Shown here piece after piece: positions 42,369-48,774 of a stretch of DNA of 48,774 nucleotides. A program made the position numbers and the translations under genes. The stretch spans positions 1 to 48,774 of the forward strand of contig NZ_VFRR01000024.1 in NCBI RefSeq assembly GCF_006385675.1, read 5' to 3'. The notes beneath the pieces are model-generated. The model searched no databases and was not told where the DNA came from. It saw only the letters and a list, made by a program, of their open reading frames with translations. Within the stretch, counting starts at the first letter, position 1; the number at the start of each line of letters is the position of its first letter. The DNA is from Maribrevibacterium harenarium (lineage in GTDB: Bacteria; Pseudomonadota; Gammaproteobacteria; Pseudomonadales; Marinomonadaceae).

Positions 42369-43618
42369 ACGCACTCCTTAGCTCGCTTTAATAAGCTTTT
42401 AAGTGGCACGTTTACATCCCCCAAAGTGGTGATATCGACTATGCTGTTTTGGTTAATGAGGCGCTCGATGACCTTAATATCCTTGGCGACACTGTTGCCT
42501 AGGCCAATGGCACAGGCGCATAGAATTCGTTGTTGTGAATCCAGTTCAATATACAGGCGTGTTTGCTCATCGTAACGACGCTCTATCTTAGTAACCGGAT
42601 TAATCGATAAGCCAACAGATTGAAGTCCTAAATCGTATTGATCGGACCAAAACCAAGGGGCTTGCACATATTGAACGGCGCCTCCCAACATGTTGAGGGC
42701 AGCAACTTCCGCCTGTTCTTGGGCACAACGCCATGATTCCAGTCGCACTTGAGTGCCATAACGGGAGAGCAGAAAGTTACAGACATCCCCAGCAGCGAAG
42801 ATATCGGGGTGGGAAGTTTGCATTGCAGCATCTACTTGTATGCCATTTTCAAGGGCCAAACCTGCGTGGTTGGCTAAGTGAATATTTGGCTCTGCACCAA
42901 TGCCTACCACCAGCCAGTCGGCTTTTAGGCTGGTTTGTCCAGCAAGGTCGATTTCAACCTCATTGTTGAGCCGAATATCTTCAATCTGACAGTTTAAGCG
43001 GATATCTACACCGTGCTCTGCATGGGACTGCGCCAACACTTCTGCGATGGGGGCGGGTACGGCACGTTGTAGAATACGTGCTTGAGACTCAAGGACAGTG
43101 ACTTTTAAGCCCTTGCTGCGAAGACTGGCCGCAAGCTCTAAACCAATAAATCCTGCACCGACTAAGACCACATGTTGTCCCGCTGAGGCTTGATTACGAA
43201 TACGCTGACAGTCAGCAGCGCTTCGCAATGAAAACAGTAAAGGGTGTTGATCCAAGCCCTTTTGTTGCAGCAAAGGCAATGTCCGTGCTTTGGCACCGGT
43301 GGCGATCAGTAACTTATCAAACCCGAACAGCTTACCATTCGTTAAGCGTATTTGTTTCGTCTCCGCTAACAGCGCTTCTACACAGGTATCACTATGATAG
43401 TGAATCGAAAGCTGTGCTAACTCCTCTGCAGAAATGATCAACTTGCGTGAGAACGCGTCATCCAATAAGGCGTTTTTTGAAAGCGGTGGGCGTTCGTAAG
43501 GCAAGCCTTGCTCACCTTCAAACAGGTGAATCGCAATTTCCGAATTATGTTGACGTAGGGTACGGGCGGCTCTAACGCCCGCTTCCCCTGCGCCAATGAT
43601 GATCATTGTCTGACTCAT
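42365..43618 (-). CDS. NAD(P)H:ferredoxin reductase (FAD-dependent)
   Basis: A 417-residue flavoprotein of the rubredoxin/ferredoxin reductase group. The FAD motif IIIGAGEAGVRAARTL lies near residues 6-21 and the NAD motif VLVGAGFIGLELAAS near 150. FAAGDVCNF binds FAD again in the C-terminal part. It passes electrons from NAD(P)H to the Rieske ferredoxin encoded just upstream, as in di-iron and Rieske-type oxygenase systems. It overlaps both neighbours by 4 bp. A short C-terminal domain completes the usual length of about 400-415. Confidence 0.9.
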   Translation of the reverse strand: MSQTMIIIGAGEAGVRAARTLRQHNSEIAIHLFEGEQGLPYERPPLSKNALLDDAFSRKLIISAEELAQLSIHYHSDTCVEALLAETKQIRLTNGKLFGFDKLLIATGAKARTLPLLQQKGLDQHPLLFSLRSAADCQRIRNQASAGQHVVLVGAGFIGLELAASLRSKGLKVTVLESQARILQRAVPAPIAEVLAQSHAEHGVDIRLNCQIEDIRLNNEVEIDLAGQTSLKADWLVVGIGAEPNIHLANHAGLALENGIQVDAAMQTSHPDIFAAGDVCNFLLSRYGTQVRLESWRCAQEQAEVAALNMLGGAVQYVQAPWFWSDQYDLGLQSVGLSINPVTKIERRYDEQTRLYIELDSQQRILCACAIGLGNSVAKDIKVIERLINQNSIVDITTLGDVNVPLKSLLKRAKECV

Positions 43619-43932
43619 GGCGCTACCTCAATGTAGATGGTGTCGTTTTCTACTTTTGTCGCAAAGGTTTTTAAATGCTCGCATACTGGCGCCCCTTGGG
43701 CTTGGCCATTTTTATAGTTAAAGCGGCCATTGTGTTTCGGGCATTCAATGATGTCATCCATCACTAAACCATCTGCAAGATGAATACGTTCATGGGTACA
43801 CAGTCCGCTGGTGGCAAACACATTGCCTTCCGGACAACGGTAAATGGCATAGGTGTGACCCGCGTGATCAAACGGCACCACATCTTCTTCGTCAATTTCA
43901 TCTAGGGCGCAAACTTCGATCCAATTCGACAT
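43615..43932 (-). CDS. Rieske-type [2Fe-2S] ferredoxin
   Basis: A 105-residue soluble Rieske protein. The cluster ligands are Cys45-Thr-His47 in GLCTHERIHL and Cys64-Pro-Lys-His67 in ECPKHNGRF. The spacing is that of bacterial oxygenase ferredoxins (BphF/NirD type). It should shuttle electrons from the reductase to the membrane di-iron enzyme encoded 51 bp upstream. The last 4 bp overlap the reductase start. Confidence 0.92.
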   Translation of the reverse strand: MSNWIEVCALDEIDEEDVVPFDHAGHTYAIYRCPEGNVFATSGLCTHERIHLADGLVMDDIIECPKHNGRFNYKNGQAQGAPVCEHLKTFATKVENDTIYIEVAP

Positions 43933-43983
43933 AATAGTCTCCCTTATTATTGTAATAGTACGTGTCTATTGAGTTGTAAGTGG

Positions 43984-45057
43984 TTAAGCGGTTTGAGCCG
44001 CCATGGTCGTGGTTTCAGTATCAGCTGTTGGTGTCTGAGGTAGCTCGCGACGTACATAGTGTTCAGGGTCTTTTCGCTGTTGCCACATGGCTGCTACTAC
44101 TTCTTTGAATGCCGACCAAGTGCTGTGGTATACCGGTGGGCAATCTTCCTTCATTAATTGATGCAATGCCGGTAGCTGGTGATAGGGCACCATCGGAAAC
44201 ATGTGATGCTCGATGTGGTAATTCATGTTCCAGTACAAGAAACGAAACACCGGATTCATATAAATAGTGCGGCAGTTTTGACGATGATCGAGCACATTTT
44301 CCGCGAGACCAGCATGCTGAGTTAGGCCAAAGACATAGGCTAACCAAACACCAGCCATAGCGGGAAGAGGGCCAATGATCAGTGCTAAATACCATGATTG
44401 AAACCCTACCGCTAAGCCAATACTCAACCCATAAAGCGCTAGCATGATACGTGCGGTCCGAAATACGGAATTGTGCTCCATCTCAGGAATAAAGCTCTGC
44501 TCATCCGGGGACAAACGTCCGCTTGCATGACGCACGAGACTTTTTAAGGTGCCCCACGTTTGTGGCAGTCCAACCATGGCTAAGATATGGCGTAATACTC
44601 GCGTTGGACGATGTCCCATTATTTCATAGTCTCGTCCAACGATAATTGTATCGGTGTGATGACGGGCATGACTCCACTTCCATACCTTGGGCTCACGTAT
44701 CACCATAAAGCTGGCAAGGTAATACACACTGTTGTTCATCCATGGGGTTTTAAACGCAGTACCATGACTGCATTCGTGCCAACGGGAATCGGACGCCGTG
44801 CCGTATAGCAAGGCGTAGCATAGGAACACAGGAACTGCCCAAAATGTTCCCCATGTCAGATACAGTGCCGCAGCGAATGAGACGAGGCAGAGCAACCAAA
44901 TCGCCGTGTCGCGAATGGCGGGGCCATCCGAACGCTTCATCAGCGCCTTCATCGTTTTACGTGGAATATCGGTTTGATACCAAGTGGCGGATGCCAGGCC
45001 TTGTTCTTGCGCAAGGCGGCTGGATGCGCCCGTTAAGCTGTAATCTCGCATAGTCAT
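43984..45057 (-). CDS. membrane di-iron fatty-acid-desaturase-family oxygenase
   Basis: A 357-residue membrane protein with hydrophobic segments near 52-88, 205-245 and 262-278. It has the three histidine boxes of the desaturase/hydroxylase family: His94-ECS-His98, His130-AR-His133-His134, and His281-IE-His284-His285, plus His248 in LTQHAGLAEN. These bind a di-iron centre that activates O2. The ATG at 45057 has AGGA upstream; a start 39 bases earlier would add a segment without family similarity. With its own Rieske ferredoxin and reductase it resembles alkane or xylene hydroxylase systems more than lipid desaturases in housekeeping settings. The substrate is unknown. Confidence 0.85.
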   Translation of the reverse strand: MTMRDYSLTGASSRLAQEQGLASATWYQTDIPRKTMKALMKRSDGPAIRDTAIWLLCLVSFAAALYLTWGTFWAVPVFLCYALLYGTASDSRWHECSHGTAFKTPWMNNSVYYLASFMVIREPKVWKWSHARHHTDTIIVGRDYEIMGHRPTRVLRHILAMVGLPQTWGTLKSLVRHASGRLSPDEQSFIPEMEHNSVFRTARIMLALYGLSIGLAVGFQSWYLALIIGPLPAMAGVWLAYVFGLTQHAGLAENVLDHRQNCRTIYMNPVFRFLYWNMNYHIEHHMFPMVPYHQLPALHQLMKEDCPPVYHSTWSAFKEVVAAMWQQRKDPEHYVRRELPQTPTADTETTTMAAQTA

Positions 45058-45225
45058 AATGGTCCTATGAATGATAATGGGCCAGCATATGGCCAATTTG
45101 TCGTTGTTATTTTTAGTATCGAAACGCCAACCTCAAAGGCAGTCATTGGCGAATCTCATAGGGAGATTGTCCTAAGAAACAGGCTTAAGGGTACATAGCT
45201 GATATTGATTAAAACCTATCTGAAA

Positions 45226-46038
45226 TCACACAGGTTTAGAAATGCTATCGCGATATTGGCGGGGCGAGAGGTCGTGCCTTTGTTTAAATAAACGTGAAAA
45301 ATGAAAGGGTGAGGCGAAGCCACATTGCTCTGAAATGAGTGTGATGGAGAGTGGGGTGTGGCGCAGTAGGCTTTCAGCACGGTCAAGTCTGAGGCGCCAT
45401 AGATAACGCATTGGGGTCGTACCAACCGTCGCTTTGAATTGATTGATGAGGTGGTTGACGGAACAGTGACTGGCTGCGGCTAAATCCTCTAGCTGCAAGT
45501 TATCAGCCAGGCGATTTTGCATGCAGTGGATAGCATTACGAACAATACGAGAGGTAGGCTGCGGTCGACGCTGATCGGGCAGCTCTGCCATGTCGACATA
45601 ATATTGCGCCAGAGTTTCGGCAAGTCTTAACAACACTGATTGATTGGCGAAATTTTGGGAGTTCGTGATGCCAAGTCCCACATTCATCAACTCTTCCACA
45701 TCTTTGGGCATGGGCAGCGTCGCGGGCAGTTTGGCAAACACCTCTACAATGTCACTGGGACACTTATCAAAGTCTAATTGGCACCAAGCATGAATCGTTG
45801 GTTGCTCTTTGTGAAATTGATAGTGCTCTTGCCGTCCAGGTAGCATCAGCGCCATATGGCCCGGCAGCAAGCGGTGTTTCTTCCCATCGACCGTGATGTC
45901 AATGTGACCTGAAATCAAATAAACGAACTCGATGCCGCGCTGAATCCGTGGCCCCAAACTGCTGTCTGCGGGGTATTTTACATAACCAAAATACGTTTCG
46001 CTAAACAGGCCACCCAGTGAAATAGTCGGTTGAATCAT
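45226..46038 (-). CDS. AraC-family regulator with cupin sensor
   Basis: A 270-residue regulator with an N-terminal cupin (YLISGHIDITVDGKKHRLLP, then MALMLPGRQEHYQF) and a C-terminal double helix-turn-helix (LEDLAAASHCSVNHLINQFK, then CGFASPFHFSRLFKQRH). The layout is that of sugar-sensing AraC proteins. I prefer the ATG at 46038; an ATG 12 bases upstream overlaps the end of the ROK gene and leaves no space for its ribosome site. It sits between the ROK gene and the oxygenase genes, in the same direction, and probably activates the desaturase operon from the 168-bp gap at 45058-45225. Confidence 0.87.
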   Translation of the reverse strand: MIQPTISLGGLFSETYFGYVKYPADSSLGPRIQRGIEFVYLISGHIDITVDGKKHRLLPGHMALMLPGRQEHYQFHKEQPTIHAWCQLDFDKCPSDIVEVFAKLPATLPMPKDVEELMNVGLGITNSQNFANQSVLLRLAETLAQYYVDMAELPDQRRPQPTSRIVRNAIHCMQNRLADNLQLEDLAAASHCSVNHLINQFKATVGTTPMRYLWRLRLDRAESLLRHTPLSITLISEQCGFASPFHFSRLFKQRHDLSPRQYRDSISKPV

Positions 46039-46039
46039 G

Positions 46040-47167
46040 CTACACAGCATCCTTTACTTGGATCATGTTATAGAAGCCTAAAAGCGACGAAGCGGATAGT
46101 TCGTCTAACAAACCGAGTGAAATCAATGCCAATGCATGAGCAGCATGAGCGGTACCATGAAGAGACGCTGCTTCAGGGCTGTAACTTGTTTTGATGGACG
46201 TGTTGGGTAAGAAAGCCTGAGCTGTTGTGATCAGGGTCTGGTTAAAACACTCATTTTGAGACAGCTCACCTCCCAAAACAATCGTCTGCGGTGCAGTGAT
46301 CTCACATACTGAGCGCAGCGCTTTAACAATGTCCGCGAGGTCACTTTGATGAACCTGCTCGGGCTGGTTTTTTGCCAATTCGTAAAAGGCTTCAGTGTAG
46401 ACACTCTCGAGCAAATTCTGACCGTTGTGAAGGGTTAGGTAGCCGATCTCGCCGGCCATACCGTTGTGGCCACGTATCAATGTTTGATCAAAATACAAAC
46501 CACAGCCGATGCCTCGCCCCATAAAGACGTAGAGAAAATTATTTAACCCGGTCGTTTGTTGCTCGTGTAATGTGGCCCAATTCACATCGTTATCGATGGT
46601 TAATGAGCATTGAAATTTTGATGTCAGCAGTTCAATAAAATCAATATGTTGCGCGGTAGGAAAAGGCGAGTGGGGCATTGGTACAACACGGCCGGTACGA
46701 GGATGTACAGGGTCAGCAATGGATAGCCCGATCGCTAGCAACGATAAACCTGTTTGTTCAATTGTAGAGTGAATGAACTCGACTAAGTCATCAGAAAACT
46801 GTGCCACGGATCGTCCTTTAGGAAAGGCTTTGCTCTCAAGCAGGCGAATATTGCCTTGCAAGTCTGTTGCACAGAGTTGGCTGCGGTTTTCCTCTAGAAC
46901 GATAGCAATGGAGATGCCACGATCTTTATTGACCTCATAAAGAACCGCAGGACGTTTTGAGGTCTGCGTATCTTTCACAGCGCATTCAGTAATCAATTCG
47001 CGAGCTAATAAACGTTGGGCCGATTCTGAAACAGTGGGCTTAGAAATGCCTGTTTGTGTGGCAATTGCCGCTCTGGATAAAGCCCTGTGTTCACGCAAAC
47101 AGGCCACAAACGCACGATCCGTATTGACCGCCAAACTACTGGGTTTATGAGCTGAGTGTTTCGGCAC
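46040..47167 (-). CDS. ROK-family (NagC/XylR-like) transcriptional regulator
   Basis: A 375-residue ROK protein. The N-terminal helix-turn-helix reads LSRAAIATQTGISKPTVSES (about 30-49). The kinase-like domain has LTIDNDVNWATL, GRGIGCGLYFD and GHNGMAGEIGYLTL, the sugar-site His-Gly-Glu region. The Cys-rich zinc loop of sugar kinases is not evident, as in several pure regulators. ROK regulators sense sugars or their derivatives. The start is GTG at 47167 with AAGGA eight bases upstream. It diverges from the DUF1479 oxygenase gene across 100 bp and probably represses it. Confidence 0.87.
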   Translation of the reverse strand: MPKHSAHKPSSLAVNTDRAFVACLREHRALSRAAIATQTGISKPTVSESAQRLLARELITECAVKDTQTSKRPAVLYEVNKDRGISIAIVLEENRSQLCATDLQGNIRLLESKAFPKGRSVAQFSDDLVEFIHSTIEQTGLSLLAIGLSIADPVHPRTGRVVPMPHSPFPTAQHIDFIELLTSKFQCSLTIDNDVNWATLHEQQTTGLNNFLYVFMGRGIGCGLYFDQTLIRGHNGMAGEIGYLTLHNGQNLLESVYTEAFYELAKNQPEQVHQSDLADIVKALRSVCEITAPQTIVLGGELSQNECFNQTLITTAQAFLPNTSIKTSYSPEAASLHGTAHAAHALALISLGLLDELSASSLLGFYNMIQVKDAV

Positions 47168-47267
47168 AGAAGAATTCCTTTCAATAAATGACTTTACAAG
47201 ATAGTGCTCTGAGATTAATCTGAATTAACAAGTTAGGAAACTTTACTTATTTAATTTGGAGGTCACA
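47168..47267. promoter_or_regulatory. divergent promoter between ROK regulator and DUF1479 gene
   Basis: The 100-bp gap holds GTTAGGAAACTTTAC (47232-47246), a loosely palindromic candidate operator, 13 bp before the GGAGG ribosome site of the plus-strand gene. Attribution to the ROK protein is only positional. Confidence 0.4.
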
Positions 47268-48533
47268 ATGACAACAACAAACCATCTTTCAAAACACACT
47301 TTGCCAGAGGACGTCTCCCAGGCCATCATTGAGATGAAAGCGCAGTGGCGTGAATCAATTGGCGATGTACCTGAATTGATGGCGCAGATTGTTTCGGCGT
47401 TAGAAAAAGACATACAAGACATCGAAGCCACTCAAAAAGCGGGCAAAAGTGCTTGGCCTGAGGTCTCCTATCACGATATCGCCAATGGAATGGTTTCATC
47501 AGAGACCGTGGCGTTGATTAAGCGCCGTGGCTGTGTGGTGGTCAGAGAGCATTTCTCTTCAGAACAAGCAAAGCAATGGGATAGGGAGCTGGTGGAATAT
47601 GTGGAGCGCAACGACTTTGACAACCAGTACCGCGGCCCAGGGGACGATTTCTTTGGTACGTTAAACGCATCACGACCTGAAATTTTTCCTATTTATTGGT
47701 CAAAACCACAGATGGAAGCGCGTCAAAGCGAGCGCATGCATCATGTGCAGTGCTTTCTCAACAGCTTTTGGAAAGTAGAGTCCGAAGGCAAACAGTGGTT
47801 TGATCCGAGCATCAATTATATTTACCCCGATCGTGTGCGCCGACGCCCACCGGGTACCACTTCAAATGGCTTAGGCCCCCATACGGATTCTGGCGCCTTG
47901 GAGCGTTGGTTATTGCCCGCTTATCAGAAAGTCTTTCGCCATATATTAAACGGAGATTTTCAAAAATATGATCCGTGGGATGCCGCTTATCGTCCTGATG
48001 TGGATGAGTACGTGGGAGGCACTACCAAATGCTCGGCGTTTAGAACTTTCCAAGGTTGGACGGCGCTGTGCAATATAAAACGTGATCAAGGGGTATTGTT
48101 CACGATTCCATTGCCAGCGGCCATGGCGTACCTCTTGATTCGTCCTTTGCTTGATGATGTTGCTGACGAGGCGTTGTGTGGTGTCGCGCCCCGTAAAGTC
48201 CTGCCGATTGATGAGCAATGGCACAGCCTTTTATTAAGGGCTAAAGCTTTGATTCCAGATCTTAACGCAGGGGACTCAGTGTGGTGGCACTGTGATTTGA
48301 TTCATGGGGTGGACCCAGTCGAACATCAACAAGGCTGGGGCAATGTGATGTACATTCCGGCGGCACCAGGGTGTGAGAAAAACAGCCAGTATGCCAAACG
48401 GTGTGCTGACGATTTCAAAGCTGGTCGTTCACCGGATGACTTCCCCGAGGAGCATTATGAAACTACTTGGCAAGATCGTTTCCGGTGGGAAGATTTAACT
48501 GCGCTTGGTAGGCAGAATTTTGCAGCCGAATAG
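47268..48533 (+). CDS. DUF1479/YbiU-family putative Fe(II)/2-oxoglutarate oxygenase
   Basis: A 421-residue protein of the DUF1479 family (E. coli YbiU), whose fold is that of Fe(II)/2-oxoglutarate-dependent oxygenases. The iron-binding His205 and Asp207 are visible in LGPHTDSGALERW. A distal His in VWWHCDLIHGVDP (His341 or His346) would complete the triad. The N-terminal 100 residues include FSSEQAKQWDREL, typical of the family. GGAGG precedes the ATG at 47268, which fixes the start. It is divergent from the ROK-AraC-oxygenase genes. Its natural substrate is not established for the family as far as I know. Confidence 0.85.
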   Translation: MTTTNHLSKHTLPEDVSQAIIEMKAQWRESIGDVPELMAQIVSALEKDIQDIEATQKAGKSAWPEVSYHDIANGMVSSETVALIKRRGCVVVREHFSSEQAKQWDRELVEYVERNDFDNQYRGPGDDFFGTLNASRPEIFPIYWSKPQMEARQSERMHHVQCFLNSFWKVESEGKQWFDPSINYIYPDRVRRRPPGTTSNGLGPHTDSGALERWLLPAYQKVFRHILNGDFQKYDPWDAAYRPDVDEYVGGTTKCSAFRTFQGWTALCNIKRDQGVLFTIPLPAAMAYLLIRPLLDDVADEALCGVAPRKVLPIDEQWHSLLLRAKALIPDLNAGDSVWWHCDLIHGVDPVEHQQGWGNVMYIPAAPGCEKNSQYAKRCADDFKAGRSPDDFPEEHYETTWQDRFRWEDLTALGRQNFAAE

Positions 48534-48540
48534 TAGTGTC

Positions 48541-48562
48541 ATCCCACCTAAGAAAATGGGAT
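48541..48562 (+). terminator. short inverted repeat after the DUF1479 gene
   Basis: ATCCCA (48541-48546) and TGGGAT (48557-48562) form a 6-bp stem just after the stop. Without a T-run its role as a terminator is doubtful; it may belong to the left end of the IS110-type element. Confidence 0.35.
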
Positions 48563-48774
48563 GGACTCCCCCAATCCCAGCATCTTGTGCCATATTGAAG
48601 GCGAGATAATAAATTAAATAGCGGGAGTCCACCATGAAAAGTATGCGTATCGGCTTGGATTTAGCAAAAAATGTCTTTGAAGTGTTTGCTGTTGATCAGG
48701 ATGAAAAAGTATTAATTAGGAAGACCATTAAACGCTCCAAAGTACTAGAATTCTTCATTCAACAAGAACCTTGT
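48562..48774 (+). mobile_element. left part of an IS110-family element, cut by the window end
   Basis: A transposase gene start is preceded by a non-coding leader bounded by TGGACTCCC (48562-48570) and GGGAGTCCA (48623-48631). IS110-type elements lack long terminal inverted repeats and carry a structured non-coding region beside the gene, recently linked to guide RNA in IS110/IS1111 elements. The outer boundary is not determined. Confidence 0.6.
48634..48774 (+). CDS. IS110-family transposase, N-terminal part
   Basis: The first 47 codons read MKSMRIGLDLAKNVFEVFAV, then continue to the window end without a stop. The segment GLDLAKNVF with its Asp is the first catalytic motif of the DEDD (RuvC-like) domain in IS110 transposases. 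GGGAG precedes the ATG. The remaining ~300 residues lie outside the window. Confidence 0.85.
   Translation, partial: MKSMRIGLDLAKNVFEVFAVDQDEKVLIRKTIKRSKVLEFFIQQEPC

Noticed and set aside
43984..45057. Housekeeping lipid desaturase
   Set aside because: Possible by family, but the operon with Rieske ferredoxin, reductase and an isomerase-like protein under AraC control argues for a catabolic hydroxylase; kept as an open alternative only.

Overview
The window looks like an accessory, catabolic part of the chromosome of a marine or environmental gammaproteobacterium, most likely an Oceanospirillales member such as Marinomonas. This is an inference from moderate GC, gammaproteobacterial homologues (RcnR/RcnA, MetR, DmlA/DmlR, PatB/MalY type) and the density of LysR regulators, of which six are intact and one is broken. 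No rRNA, tRNA or CRISPR array was recognised.

Layout. 1-3906 is insertion-sequence debris: a decayed TnpB gene, a decayed IS1182-family element bounded by copies of a 16-18 bp palindrome, and a ~190 bp direct repeat. 3907-9979 (minus) holds a ProC-like reductase, a LysR regulator, three SDR enzymes and a chemoreceptor. 10312-20027 (plus) is a coherent trans-4-hydroxyproline utilisation locus: ABC importer (binding protein, ATPase, two permeases), DadA-like dehydrogenase, Ser/Cys-type proline-racemase-family epimerase, DapA-like deaminase/lyase, semialdehyde dehydrogenase, and GntR and LysR regulators. The inferred route is hydroxyproline to its D-epimer, then pyrroline-4-hydroxy-2-carboxylate, 2-oxoglutarate semialdehyde and 2-oxoglutarate.

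20030-33638 is a string of small regulator/effector pairs: a truncated multicopper oxidase, MetR with a PatB/MalY-type lyase, PhzF, LysE exporters, DmlR with DmlA-type malate/tartrate dehydrogenase, AraC with an MFS transporter, and a diaminopropionate ammonia-lyase plus M20 amidohydrolase group opposite an Lrp-type regulator. 33639-38579 is a decay zone (IS5-type transposase tail, LysR pseudogene, MocR tail, N-terminally truncated 2-hydroxycarboxylate transporter) around a MATE exporter and its LysR neighbour. 38621-41409 holds an XRE-cupin regulator with an EamA exporter and an RcnR/RcnA nickel-cobalt efflux pair, each with visible operator-like palindromes.

41535-48533 is the least conventional part. 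A minus-strand group encodes a ROK regulator, an AraC regulator, a membrane di-iron desaturase/hydroxylase, a Rieske ferredoxin, a ferredoxin reductase and a sugar-isomerase-like TIM barrel. Divergent from it is a DUF1479/YbiU-type putative Fe(II)/2-oxoglutarate oxygenase. Together they look like a regulated oxidative catabolic pathway for a small, possibly sugar-like or alkylated substrate that I cannot identify; this is the best candidate for an undescribed system. The window ends inside an IS110-family transposase.
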